A model generated the notes under the pieces. The model ran no database searches. It saw only the letters and a list, made by a program, of their open reading frames with translations, and was not told where the DNA came from. This document shows, in pieces, positions 1 to 10,628 of a stretch of DNA of 64,000 nt. A program made the position numbers and the translations under genes. The stretch's first letter is position 1, and each line of letters begins with the position of its first letter. The DNA is from Aselliscus stoliczkanus (Eukaryota > Chordata > Mammalia > Chiroptera > Hipposideridae), in the NCBI GenBank assembly GCA_033961575.1, contig CM066730.1, forward strand, positions 158,499,523 to 158,563,522, read 5' to 3'.

Positions 1-436
1 TGTTGCTATTAGATATTTTCAAAAAGTAAACATCTGTAATCTGCCCTTTCAAGATAAAGGTGACATTTTTAACAATGAGCGCGAACGAAACTGTTTTTTT
101 GTTTTGTTTTGTTTTGTTTTGAAAGTGATTTACATGAAAGAAAGTACATTTAAAAATGGATGTTGGAAGTGCCCACCATTAGTGGTGGACATTAATATAA
201 AAATGTCACATCGTCTGATTTTTTTGCAAAAGTAGCTGATTGACATGTGGAATATGGAAATCCACTAGACAAATACCCACAACATCCACTGTGTAATGGG
301 TAGATGGGATTGGAAAATGAGTCTAATATCTAGAAAGTGCAGCCAATAATAATATACTTTTCCCATTTTGATCTCATGTCTTTGTAACGTCTTTCTTTCA
401 ACGTTTGGAGTCACTAAAACCATGTACAAAATACAT
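1..436. other. AT-rich single-copy DNA, nothing recognised
   Basis: Apart from the GTTTT run I see no repeat family, exon or RNA gene. The short reading frames here are ordinary for AT-rich non-coding sequence. Confidence 0.5.
93..121. repeat. (GTTTT)n simple repeat
   Basis: A run of T followed by about five GTTTT units. It may be the antisense A-rich tail of a lost retroposon, but no element body is recognisable beside it. Confidence 0.85.
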
Positions 437-539
437 GCACGGTGGTTAAGAGCTGGCTTGGGACGCCAGCGGCCCGGGTTCGGATCCCGCATATGAGGGC
501 CAGTGACACTGCCCTCTAAAAATAAATAAATGAATAAAC
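437..539 (+). mobile_element. Short tRNA-derived SINE (type A), 5'-truncated
   Basis: Matches the short SINE found repeatedly in this window: GGTGGTTAAGAGCTGGCTT, a self-complementary anticodon-like arm, a GGTTCGGATCCC box B, then CATATGAGGGCCAGTGACAC and an A-rich AAATAAATAAATG tail. The usual GGGCCGGCCGAGTGG start is missing or degraded, so this copy is 5'-truncated or older. I could not define a target-site duplication. Type A is a name used only in this annotation. Confidence 0.85.
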
Positions 540-836
540 ATCCTCTTCACTTGACCTTAAAATGATTCTGTCAAAAAAGTGCTAAACTAAGAATTTTAAA
601 AGTAATGAAGCATTTGCAATGAACAAGTAACATCGTTCTCATTATTTTATTTAGTGGTACAACATTTTTATATATAAAATAGATTATGTAATTTTCAACT
701 TTATGAGTTTTATCTTTGAACATTGTTCACATATACAAAAATTTCCACAATACATTAGCACACTACAGGTGTGGAATTAGTAACTGAATAATCGACTATA
801 TTTAGGGTGAAGTTGCATTCTCAAAAAGTTTTTACT
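540..836. other. AT-rich single-copy DNA between two SINEs
   Basis: No recognisable repeat or gene. It ends at the left target-site duplication of the next SINE (824-836). Confidence 0.5.
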
Positions 837-1266
837 AGGGGCCGGCCGGGTGGCTCAGTTGGTTAAGAGCGCGAGTTCTGAGCAACAGTGTTGCCGGTTC
901 AATACCCACATGGGCCAGTGAGCTGGGCCCAAGCTGAGCTGCCGCTGAGCTACCACTGAGCTGCCAACAAATAGCAGGATGGCTCAACTGGTGAGAGCAC
1001 GTGCTCCTAACAACATAGTTGCTGGTCTGACTCCCACATGGGATGGTGGGCTATGCGCACCTGCAACTAAGATTGAACACAGAACCTTAAGCTGAGTGGC
1101 CACGAGCTGCTGACAGGTGGCCGGATAGCAACTGGACTTGGAGCTGAGCTAGCTGTGCCCTCCACAACTAAGATTGAAGGACAACAACTTGGCTGGTCCC
1201 CTTCCCCAATTCCCCAACACTGTTCTCCTTCCCCAATTCCCCAATAAAATCTTTTTTTAAAAAAAG
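837..1266 (+). mobile_element. Dimeric tRNA-derived SINE (type B, Rhin-1-like)
   Basis: A full-length retroposon flanked by a perfect 13-bp target-site duplication, AAAAGTTTTTACT (824-836 and 1267-1279). It contains two tRNA-like modules. The first has box A near 851-862 and box B at 896-906 (GGTTCAATACC). The second has box A near 980-991 and box B at 1024-1034. Imperfect GCTGAGCTGCC-type repeats (about 933-966) join them. The 3' body ends in two TTCCCCAATTCCCCAA blocks, an AATAAA signal and an A-rich tail. From memory it resembles the Rhin-1 SINE of horseshoe and leaf-nosed bats; the family name is not verified. The same 3' tail recurs in the chimeric element at 61858-62302. Confidence 0.88.
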
Positions 1267-1279
1267 AAAAGTTTTTACT

Positions 1280-1549
1280 GGTGAGGTGTTGATCATGAAA
1301 TTTGGAAATATCTCCTATAGGCAACGGGGACATCTTAAGGGAAATTCACATGGGAGGGTGACACGAATATATCTGTTTTAAAGAGATGACTTTGGCAGCA
1401 CGGTGGTGAATGACTGGAATCAAAAAGACGAAGGAGAAGGCTGCTTTGATAACTCCAGTGCAAGATGATGAAGGACAGAAGGCTGAGAACGCGGGAAGGG
1501 GGAAGGACCAGAGGTGGAGAGCCCTTCCCTGCCAGCTCTGCCTACCTAA
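1280..1549. other. Single-copy DNA
   Basis: Nothing recognised. Overlapping short frames on both strands have no domain or codon-usage signal I can see. Confidence 0.4.
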
Positions 1550-1830
1550 TTCAAACAAGTTCTATTCATCTGTCAAGTCGCAGTTCTTGTCATTTACTCC
1601 AGTAAGCCTTCCCTGACTTCCCTGGCCTGACGTGGGCGCTTCTTGTCTATGCACCAACATCACCTGTCCTTTTGGCAGCATAGCTCTTTGCACACTTTTG
1701 AGCTGTCTCTTTCCTTGTCTGTGTGTTACTCTGTCCACTTCTAGTAGCCACTAGAAGACAGAGAGATGGTGTGCCTGACTCACTTCTTCTGAATAAACAG
1801 TATGGGATTTGGCAGGACTGATTGGATATG
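1550..1830 (+). mobile_element. LINE L2 3'-end fragment
   Basis: Order of motifs follows the L2 3' region: AAGCCTTCCCTGACTTCCC, a cysteine/T-rich middle, a CCACTAGAAGACAGAGAG block, and a degraded GAATAAACAGT end. It is heavily diverged, as expected for this pre-mammalian-radiation family. The match is from memory of the consensus, so boundaries are approximate. Confidence 0.6.
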
Positions 1831-2540
1831 AGGAAATAAAAAACAGTTGGGAATTTCTGAGATGAAATCCTTCAAAACAGAGGCGTGACATTGGCCCCAT
1901 AGATACTTTTCTCTTCATCTTCATGATATTCTAAAAAATGTTTTATTAACTGCCAACTTCAAAAATTTGGAGGTTCTATGCTCCAATGACTGGATTTCCA
2001 ATTTCTTTTGAAAAATCAAAAGAGCAGGTGACTGGGTCCATATTCCTATAAGGCAGCGTCAGCTGGCATTGGCAGGCTGCTGCCCCCTGTGGCTGGGGCA
2101 TGCATGCTGTTCATCTCACCCTCTTTATTCATTTGAGGTCCTTGTCCAGCCCCATTGGGCTTTTTGTTGCTGATGTCAACTTTATAGAGTTGAGCATTTA
2201 AAATGTGGCATTGCTTAATCCAAGAAAGAAAACACTAAATAGGACATTTCAGGCACCCATTGGAAAAAGGGACCTCTCACCCCTAAAATTGCATTATGAG
2301 ACGAATCTGCTGATATGTATTCCTTGTTATTTGTAACTACCCTTGTTTCTCATGGAACCTTCAAAATCAAAATTGCTTCCTCCCTCCTAAAGAGTTATTT
2401 CTATCTAAATTCTTTCTCTCTGCTAGACTGAGCTGGTCACTCTGGGAATTCTCTAGTGCTGTTGGATCTCCCATCTCCAGGGTCCTCATGTTTCCATCCT
2501 AACATAAGGGAACCAAGGTCAGGGAACAGAAGACTATCTC
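1831..2540. other. Single-copy DNA
   Basis: No family or gene recognised in this stretch. Confidence 0.4.
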
Positions 2541-4076
2541 CTTCATCATTATCTGGTCCAGAGATGTCAGTGACCCAGGCTGGGTTTTCTAGAAAGCAGA
2601 GCTTGACGTGTAGGATTATGTATATGGATACTTTCTTGAGGAATGTGATCCCAGAGAGCAGAATGATGGACAGGGAAGGGAAGGAGAGAGAGAGTCAAGT
2701 TACGGATGCATTATTAAGTTGACCATCACCATGGTTTACTAGTTAGTTGATCCTCCAAGATTATCATATGAAAGACATCCTAGGACCATGTCCAGGATTG
2801 AAAGAGGGGAGTGTTTCACATCATCTTCTTGTCACCCATGGGTGGAAAGTTGGCCCCCCAGGGCATTAACTCTGCCACACTTCTGTGTCACACATGCATG
2901 AGTACTGAGCACATTCCCACCATATCCCACACTGCAGCATCAAGATAGAACCCTTGGATGGGAGGCACAAAGTACATGGTGTGGGTCTGAGGTAAAGCAT
3001 TGTTAAGTTGCTCTGTGTAAAGCTGGCTAGATTCTGTGGAGTATCAGGATAAATATGATCTCTACAGGCAGGGATGTCAGTGAGCCAGTGGCCCAATGAC
3101 TCTCCTGCTGTCATAGCACAAGTGTATAAGTATTGGTGTCCTTCCCATATAAAGGTAAACTGCTTTGGTCATCCTCACTGATAAATATTCAGAATAATTC
3201 ATTTGACAAATCAGTGATCCTGTGCTAGATAATGTGTCGATCAGCTCAGTAAAGATACCACGTGGCGGGTGGGATTGGGTCAAACTTCTGGATAAGTTTA
3301 CAGTAGTTTGCTTTCAACTGACCTGATCCATTTAATTTTTGTATGAGCCACGAGGTAGAATTGCAAAGGGGATCACCTTTCGGTCTTTTGTGGTGGCACT
3401 GATCTCTGCTATTCCTTCAAGGATGCAGGGTGGCATCTGATTTATTATTGTAACTGGGGGAATCGGACAGCAGTTTTAGGGGCTTCTACCATGTCTTTCT
3501 TACCAAAATGGCAGTTAATTTACAGGCTAGGGAACCATTGTGAGGGCTAGTTTGACTGCTAATTATATCTAGTGCAATTATATACGTGGGGACTAGGGAA
3601 ATAATTAGATGGTGGGTCCAGGATCCAAGGTCCATTGGATCCTCTTTGAGGGAGACTTACCCAGAATTCCATTGGTCACCTGCCCTCTAATGTTCCGCAC
3701 TTTAACTGCAGGGTCTTAATAATGTTTCAGATCATGCGTTGGTATCACCTCAGTCTCCACACCCAAATAGTCATCTAAAGGTCTGGATATTTCCCTTTTC
3801 CTCAGTGCACAGTTACCCTGACAACTAGCCATCAGTCCTTTAAGAAAGGTCAGGGATATATTTTCTGTTTGTGTGTTGCACCATTGCACCATCCTTCCTC
3901 AAGGGGACCCAGCCTCTCCTTCAGTTAATAGATCCTGAGTCCAAGAACTAACTAATTTGAATTTTCCATAGCAGTGGCTGATATCAGCCTCCTGTTCTTA
4001 AGTTCTTGATTTTTAGAAAACTGTACATATAAAGGCATACATTAGTTGTCTGTCCATCTATCTTGCCCCTTAAAAA
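2541..4076. other. Possible old retrovirus-like or LTR relic
   Basis: The texture (GATGTCAGTGACCCAGGCTG near 2563 and the related GATGTCAGTGAGCCAGTGG near 3072) suggests an old repeat-derived block. No reading frame is intact and no retroviral motif is visible in translation. The call rests on resemblance only; the block could equally be single-copy DNA. Confidence 0.25.
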
Positions 4077-4086
4077 CACCTTGATA

Positions 4087-4215
4087 GGGTTGGCTGAGTG
4101 GCGCCGTGATTAAGAGCTGGCTTGGGACGCCAGCAGCCCTGGTTCAGATCACACATATGAGGGCCAGTGACACTGCCCTCTAAAAACAAACAAACCAACC
4201 AACAAACAAAAAAAC
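4087..4215 (+). mobile_element. Short tRNA-derived SINE (type A)
   Basis: Starts GGGTTGGCTGAGTGGCG, carries the type A arm GAGCTGGCTTGGGACGCCAGC, a decayed box B (GGTTCAGATCAC) and the AGGGCCAGTGACACTGCCCTC terminus. An AAACAAACAAACC-type tail follows. It is flanked by the 10-bp duplication CACCTTGATA (4077-4086 and 4216-4225). Confidence 0.9.
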
Positions 4216-4225
4216 CACCTTGATA

Positions 4226-4568
4226 TATTAGGCATCAACGCAGATCCCTGTGAGTCAGGTCACATTATTGCTAGTCTAGCCTTGCTCCCCATAATGGAGT
4301 TAGCATTCATCTTGCATCTAATGTTAAGTGTTGACACCTGGCCTCTGATACGCTGGGACCTCCTCTGCCTCATTGACCCCAGGGATCCAAGTTCCATGAC
4401 ATTATTTCTCACTGTCCACCCAGACTAAAAGGAAAACCACAATATCTCCAAGACGATGATGCTACCCTTGCCCCACGCATTTCTTATTGCTCTATTGGAA
4501 AGAGCGTCTGCTGGCCCACCCTGGGGGCCAGTGGTAGGTTCTTATTTGTCACATCATGCAGAGAAGCT
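4226..4568. other. Single-copy DNA
   Basis: Nothing recognised. Confidence 0.4.
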
Positions 4569-4619
4569 GTGTGAGTGTGTGTGTGTGTGTGTGTGCGCGC
4601 TTGCGCACTCGTGTGTGTA
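4569..4619. repeat. (GT)n microsatellite, interrupted
   Basis: About 13 GT units, then a GCGCGC/TTGCGCAC interruption and a second short GT run. Confidence 0.9.
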
Positions 4620-5354
4620 CATGTGCATATGGTGGAGAGGAGAAAGCAGATGCAGAGGTCTTTAAAGGTGCTTTTGCCATGTGTCTGAAAGCCCAATCAG
4701 AAGACCTACAGAGGGATGCTCATTAAGGGAGCCCTATTTCCTGGTAACAGGATCACCCAATTGAAGTCATTTAGCCAGCACAGGGAGAGCCAGTTCTTGT
4801 TTGCTGTTGCTGCTGCAGCAGCTGCTTTCAGAAGCTGAGTGACACTTCAGCAGTTTTCCTCCTGCCCAAAGCAATTAATGATAGTTGGGAATAGAACCTG
4901 GCAGAGGAGAATGGACAGAAGGTGGTCAGATGTTGATGCTGAATGCTTTTCCTGGAAGGGTCATGAGACCCGTCTCCCTGCCTCCAACCATGCAGATACT
5001 CCAGAAGGGCAGCGGACTTCTGTTATGTGCCAGATATAATATAATGCTGGGTTGGGGCTAGGGGAACAGGGGTGGGTGTGATTGAAAAACAGGACGCTGC
5101 CTGATGGGAGTGTGAGGCGTGGACTGAAGATGAGGAGCATGTCTTGAGCTGGGCTATGCTCTTGTTCCGGTTCAGCCACCCATCCATCGTGGGGCTGTAG
5201 GTGTGTTATTCTCCAACTGGGGCTGCAGTTTTCTCATCTATAATATGAGGGTGCTGGACTGTGTCGGTGGCTTTCTATCCTTTCTTCCCAGTGATATGTG
5301 CAACGCAATTTCTCAGCTTTCACATTATAATAACAGTCAGAGATCTACCCCTGG
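4620..5354. other. Single-copy DNA
   Basis: No repeat family or gene recognised. Confidence 0.4.
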
Positions 5355-5508
5355 TGGAGTGCCTCCTTTGTTTGAGTCAAGTGCAAGCTCCCTCTGCACC
5401 TTATCTCACATAATAATCACAGCAACCTTTAAAGAGATAGTCTGCTATCATCTCCATTTTACAGATGAGAAGGCTGAGACTTGGGTAAATGAAATAGCTC
5501 AAGGTGAG
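5355..5508 (-). mobile_element. MIR SINE, 3' part, split by an LTR
   Basis: Reads as reverse-complement MIR: CACATAATAATCACAGCAACC, then CCATTTTACAGATGAGAAGG, then GCTCAAGGTGAG, where it is interrupted by the MLT1-type LTR at 5509-5845. The same MIR resumes at 5846. MIR is an ancient tRNA-derived SINE mobilised by L2. Confidence 0.75.
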
Positions 5509-5845
5509 TGTACCAGTTCAGGCTGCTGTAACAGAAGACTGTAGACTGGATGGCTTAAGCAATAAACATTTATTTCTCTCAGTTCTGGAGGCTGGAAGTC
5601 CAAGGTCAAGGTAGGGGCAGATCCAGTGTCTGGTGGGAGCCCTCTTCCTGGGCTGCTCGTTTCCTTCCTGTATCCTCACATGGTGGAGAGAGATCATCTT
5701 TTTCATGTCTCTTTTATAAGGGCACTGATTCCATTCACCCTCACGACCTAATCATCTCCCCAAGGCCCTACCTCTGAATACCACTGCATTCAGGATTAGG
5801 CTTCAATACACAAACTTGGGGGTTACAAACATTCAGTCCATGGCA
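5509..5845 (-). mobile_element. MLT1-type solo LTR (ERVL-MaLR)
   Basis: Solo LTR in reverse orientation. It begins TGTACCAGTTCAGGCTGCTG and contains ACATTTATTTCTCTCAGTTC, TGGAGGCTGGAAGTCCAAG and TCTTTTATAAGGGCACTGAT, ending AGTCCATGGCA. The 5-bp duplication is GTGAG (5504-5508) and GTCAG (5846-5850), 4 of 5 matching. It landed inside a MIR copy. MaLR LTRs are non-coding relics in placental genomes. Confidence 0.8.
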
Positions 5846-5945
5846 GTCAGAGAGCTGGTAAGTAATGCCAGTAGGATTCCTCAAGCTCAAGTCTGTCTTC
5901 AGAGCCTCAAACCTTTTGACACTGTGCCAGACTGCTATGTCAGAA
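5846..5945 (-). mobile_element. MIR SINE, 5' part, continuation after the LTR
   Basis: AGAGAGCTGGTAAGTAATGC followed by CAAGTCTGTCTTCAGAGCC is the reverse-complement MIR core and tRNA-like head, directly continuing the copy that stops at 5508. Confidence 0.65.
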
Positions 5946-8210
5946 TTTTGGAAGGTTGCTCGTGATGTAATTGGCCAGCGTTTTTCAACCTTTCAAAATC
6001 TACTCCCCCTTTTTGTTAGATGTGGAAATCTCACACTGCTCACTCCTCTGAGATCCTAATATGTTTCCCTAAAGTGGAGTGCTGACTTGGTGGGAAACAT
6101 TGGGCCAAATCCTCTCTGAAGTCCATTTTAAACCTAATAATTCAATGAGGGAGTTTGCATAAAGCACACAGTCCTTGATACATAGTAGATTTTCAATATC
6201 TGGCAGCTTCGTGGTCTTTGCTGGCTGCCTCCCCAGCATCTCTCTTCCCTCTTCTTAAAAGGCTCCCATACCTCCCATTTGTCCATTTGGGGTGTATTTA
6301 ACCCACTCCCATCTCAGGAGTGGGCCCTGTGGAGCTAAAACTAATAATGTGATCTCATTCACATTTGCACATCACCCTTTTCCAGTCAGTTATTTATTTA
6401 GGGATGGTCATATGAACTGGTCAATCAGACAAAATCCCAGGATTTTGTTCAAAATCTCATATTTGTAACAGGAGTAAATATTATGTATCATGATAAAACC
6501 TCTAAAGGAAAGATCTGAAAAACATTAGTGGGACCATTCTTGACTCAAATGGAAGGCAATGAACTCGTGAGGAAATAACATGGGTCTTGCAAACCAAATA
6601 GGAAAGGGTGAGCTGGTGGTGGCGGAGGGGTGTCTTTTCCCCCCTCCCTCTGTGTGTCTGCCTCTGCCCTCTGGCTCTCCTAACAGCTGAGCCCACTGGT
6701 CCTCTCATCTGTGGTGCAGCCCTCATCTCTCCCAAAGTTCCCAGGCCAGTCTGAGTTGAAGCACAAAATATTTCAGAAGCCTCGCTCCTCCTCACTCCTG
6801 GGGGGTGGGATGCGGAGTTGGAGTGGGGAGCAATGATCACTCCTCACTCTTAGGCCACCTTCTAGTTTGATTCAGGGATGCGGAGTTCACCCAGAGCCCC
6901 TGAAATGTTCCCGGGGTTCCAGGTCATTTCCCCTGGAGACTCCAGGTTCCCTGCTGTAGTTAACAGCTCCCCCACCATTACAGTGTCCAACAAGGCTTCT
7001 GCTTGGAGTCCCTTTGAAATAAATTCCAGGGGTTTTCCCAGCCCCCAGACCCCGAGAGACTGGGGCCTGGCCTTGCCTAAGGCCTTGGTCCAGGACTGTG
7101 CTGAGGGCGTGCCACGCATGGACTGAGCTTCTGATGGTGGATGCCTGCCCGAATGTCAGCAACCCCTGCCCCATGCTTCTGAGACACTCCTGATGCTGGA
7201 ACCATGACTGGACATTGCTGTGCCCTGAGCTGTTGTATTTTCCCCCTTCCCTCACCTCTACACCCCACCATCTGTGGTTCCAGACTCTCCCACCCCGCCC
7301 CAGGCCTTTGGTATCTCACTATGGACACTAACATGCTTCTCCATGGTGGTGGGTGATGGCGACAGGTATAACCTGCCTACAATGCACTGAGATGGGGGTG
7401 GGGTTTGGGCATTTCTAGGTGAGCAGGGGGGTGGGGCTGGCACAGGAAGAAGAAATGCTTTGGAAAAGAGGTGATAGATACTGGTTTGGAGAGCCGGGGT
7501 GAGCAGCGTGGCAGCCGGTCTGAGCCGACAATAATTTTTCCTATTCCCCTAGCTTCAAGATGACAGTCTTGAAACATGGCCTGACACAGTGGCTGGTCAG
7601 GTTGAGTGCTTTATTTTTGTTTCTTATTCCCAATCAACAATTGTACCACTTTTATTAGCAATCAGTGTTCTGACAGGAGTGCTGACGGCGAGAGGCCCCA
7701 GGGTGAGTGGGAGGGGTCAGCTCTCTAATAGCCAATTGGCTGATGGGAGGAGGCAGAATGATAAGGAACTTCATTTCATTCCAGGAGGCTGAGAAGAGCC
7801 GAGGCTTGTGGGGCTGCAGGGTTGGGAAGCTGGACAGGGCCCTGGTGAGTGTGTGGGGGGGGCTGGGGGGGGTCAACCTGAGCATCCACCCCACCGTTGC
7901 CCCCAGTGTCTGCGGTAGGGTGATGTTTCTAGAATGACTCCTTGTTCTCTTTCCCCAAAATGAATGAAGGAAAATGGACACTTTCTGATCAGAGAGAACA
8001 AAATCCTGTTTATGTAATTAGAAATGGGAAAGCTAAAGGGTAAAGGGGATGTAACCTCCCCTTTGGGAGCCTGGGGCCCAGGTGGTGGCCTAAATCCTTA
8101 ATGGGTCTGTTAACTTATTTTGTAGTTGGAAATGGATTCCTAATTCTGGTGATACCCCAAAAATGACCACTTGGGGCCTGCGCAGAAATTCCTGTTTTGC
8201 TGTAGAGCTG
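5946..8210. other. Mostly single-copy DNA
   Basis: A MIR/L2-like 3' end may lie at about 6160-6205 (CTTGATACATAGTAGATTTTC). The rest, including overlapping short frames on both strands at 6860-7260, shows no recognisable protein, repeat or CpG island. Confidence 0.4.
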
Positions 8211-8217
8211 TTAAAAG

Positions 8218-8350
8218 AATGAACTTGCGGTCAGGCCCACCTCAGTGTGAATCCTGGCTTTGCCCTCACTAGCTGACTGGCCTTGCCCAAGTAACTTAAA
8301 CCTTCTGACTCTGAGCCCCTTTCTTAGGGGAATGGGAGAGTAAATGAGAT
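8218..8350 (+). mobile_element. MIR SINE fragment
   Basis: GTGTGAATCCTGGCTTTGCC, then CTGACTGGCCTTGCCCAAG, then AAACCTTCTGACTCTGAGCCC follow the MIR core in order. Diverged and without a tail. Confidence 0.75.
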
Positions 8351-8394
8351 CCAGGGGGCAAGCTGCCAGGAGAGCCCCATGCATCCATGATTCA

Positions 8395-8575
8395 AAAACT
8401 GTCAAAGTTCCAATCCCTACTCTGATGCTTACTGGTGTTGTGACCTTGGGCAAGTCACTAAGCCACTTCATCTCTGGGCCTCAGGTTCCTGATCTGTAGA
8501 ATGGGTCTGAGAGTTCTTGTGGGCTAAATGTCTGTGAAGCTCATAGGAAGCTCTATCTGGGTTTAGCCAGTTAGT
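8395..8575 (+). mobile_element. MIR SINE fragment
   Basis: A second MIR close to the first: GTGACCTTGGGCAAGTCACT, TCTCTGGGCCTCAGGTTCC and GATCTGTAGAATGGGTCTGAG are canonical MIR core segments. Confidence 0.78.
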
Positions 8576-8717
8576 AATCTCTTAATATCATGTCCGATAT
8601 AGCAGAGATACGGTGGGTATAACAGTAGCCATGGCATCATCGTCTAAGATATTATCACCTAGGCTTAGCATCTGGGAAGGGAGAGGCCAGCTGTCCTCAT
8701 TATAACGTTCTAGTAGC

Positions 8718-8741
8718 AAAAAAAAAAAAAAAAAAAAAAAA
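8718..8741. repeat. Poly(A) tract
   Basis: 24 consecutive A residues. I do not see a SINE body or a clear duplication around it. Confidence 0.9.
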
Positions 8742-8774
8742 TCTGCTGCCCCTGCCCTAGAGCTTTACATCACT

Positions 8775-8906
8775 GACTGTTAAGAAAGGCCATCTTTTTA
8801 GACATGCAGATTCTCAGGCCTCACTCCAGACCTACTGAATCAGAATCTGCATTTTAACAACATCCCCAGGTGACTGAGTGGACATTAACCCTTGCAAAGC
8901 ACTGCG
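8775..8906. mobile_element. MER5-type hAT (Charlie) fragment
   Basis: GACATGCAGATTCTCAGGCC, CCAGACCTACTGAATCAGAA and CATTTTAACAACATCCCCAGG match the internal part of MER5A, a short non-autonomous hAT DNA transposon. Terminal repeats are lost or decayed. Confidence 0.75.
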
Positions 8907-9104
8907 CCAGAGCACCTCAGAGGAAAGGCTCAGAAGCGCCCATGTCTGGCACTTCCTATGAGCTGGTGCCCTTCCCAGGGCTCCTGTGGTACCTTCCATG
9001 CAGCATTTATCCCACTCCATCATCATTGCCCATTTACTTGGCTGTCTCCCCTCAAAACCTGTGGGCAACTTGGGGGCCAAATCTGTCTCAGTCACCACTG
9101 AGCT

Positions 9105-9340
9105 ATGGTAGAGCGTAATGGGTAAGCACACCCGCTTAGGAACAAGACTGCAGGGCCCCACTCCTGGCTCTGCCACTTCCGAGATGCATGACCCTGGGTG
9201 AGTTCTTTTACTTCTCTCTACCTTGGTTTTTTTATGCCTCAAAAGTGAAAATTACTAGTCCCTGTCTCACAAGGTTGTAGTGAAGATTAAAGGATTAAAT
9301 GAGTGCCAGGCAAGTGGTCCATATTCAGTAAAAGCCGCTT
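9105..9340 (+). mobile_element. MIR SINE, nearly complete
   Basis: Includes the tRNA-like head (GCGTAATGGGTAAGCACACCC), the core (CTGGCTCTGCCACTTCCGAG; GACCCTGGGTGAGTTC) and the tail region (CACAAGGTTGTAGTGAAG, then GGATTAAATGAGTGCC). Confidence 0.8.
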
Positions 9341-9354
9341 CTGCGATTGTCTGT

Positions 9355-9395
9355 TGTCCTCGTTGTCATGGTATCCTCATCGTCATGGTATCCCC
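9355..9395. repeat. Two-copy tandem repeat
   Basis: CGTTGTCATGGTATCCTCAT is followed by a near copy, CGTCATGGTATCCCCAT. A local duplication of about 17-20 bp between a MIR and an L2/MIR-like tail. Confidence 0.7.
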
Positions 9396-9455
9396 ATAGC
9401 ACCTGACGGGGCACACAGTAGACACTCAATAAACATTTATGGAAGGACTGAATGA
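9396..9455 (+). mobile_element. MIR/L2 3' end
   Basis: GCACACAGTAGACACTCAAT then AAACATTTATGGAAGGACTG is the shared MIR/L2 3' terminus. It may belong to the MIR at 9105-9340. Confidence 0.6.
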
Positions 9456-10270
9456 TCTCAGCTGGGTGCACTTAATGTGTTTCACAGCCTTGACATTGGC
9501 AAAGCTAAGGTATCAGAAATTGAACTCCACCTCTGCGGTGTGACTTGAATTCCCCAGGGAAGATGAGTGATTGGAAGCAGACTCGCAGCATCCTCTAAAA
9601 AATAACCTGCTGAATGTGCAAGAACACACTGGCTTCTGGCTTCAGGGCCAGGTCAAGAGAAGAACAGCATTTTAAAAAAATATGGTGATTATGGCTGAAA
9701 AGGCAGACCTTTAGAGCCAAGTAAGTATGATCCAGGGAAAACAAATGCTATTCATTATATTTAAGGAGAAAGCATGGGGCTCAGTTTTGACCCAGCTTGA
9801 AAGTTTCCTCTCGCTCTTGAACAGCTATTGTGCTTTCAAAAGTTTGTCCTTTTTTCACCCAGGATCAACAGCTGGAGAGGGGAAATGAGAGGATCTCCAT
9901 AGCGAGCCCTTGGTTTCTCTTTCCACTTCTCGTTCTTGAGGTGGTTGGAAACACAGATTTCTGATGCTGTGCTATCCCAGGCAATTCAGCCACCGGGGAA
10001 TAGCACACAGCATATGAGAGGTGGTAGAGGACGTTTGAAGCACACAATTTCCAGACAGAAACACTGTCTGCAGAGGGGTAGTGAAAGCCTCTTACAGTGG
10101 CAGGTGGGAAGTGTATGCACAGACATCCATGCTCTTGAGTCGTCCTTGTAAGCTCGGACCTCTTGGTTCTTTCGAACTTGAGACAATGGCCACCTTGGAC
10201 CTGGTTTCTCCAAGAACTTTGAACTGAGGTTCTTGCTGTGTCCTCTGCCTGGTTGTGAAAGCTTTGAAGA
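9456..10270. other. Single-copy DNA
   Basis: Nothing recognised. Confidence 0.4.
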
Positions 10271-10279
10271 CAAATAGTC

Positions 10280-10380
10280 TATCGTATCCAGCACTGTGTT
10301 TCCAGAGCCCTGGATGGGGCCAGACACATAGTAGTTGGCAGTGAGTGTTGATGTGAATTGAATTCAGTGAGGATCTGCAG
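10280..10380 (+). mobile_element. L2 3'-end fragment
   Basis: CCAGACACATAGTAGTTGGC followed by GTTGATGTGAATTGAATTCA resembles the L2 3' terminus with its decayed TGAATGAA tail. Confidence 0.5.
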
Positions 10381-10479
10381 CCCTCAGGAGAGGGGGTAAC
10401 TTCTTGGAAACTACTATGGGCTACATTGAGGGACAGGGACTTGAAGATGGGATTCCAGAATAACAACAGTAAAAGTTAC

Positions 10480-10628
10480 CATGTCGTGAGAGCCTCCATG
10501 TGCCAGGGTCTGAGCTGGCCCATAACATGCATTGCCCCGTCCCCACTTTACATATCAGGAAACTGAAGCCTCCGAGAAGTTAAGCACTGTGCCCAGGATC
10601 AAACAGCTCAAACCATGGTGGAGTCAAA
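10480..10628 (-). mobile_element. MIR SINE fragment
   Basis: Reverse-complement MIR: CATGTGCCAGGGTCTGAGC, TTTACATATCAGGAAACTGA and GAGAAGTTAAGCACTGTGCC. Confidence 0.75.

Noticed and set aside
8718..8741. Poly(A) run as the tail of a SINE
   Set aside because: No SINE body precedes it and no flanking duplication is visible.
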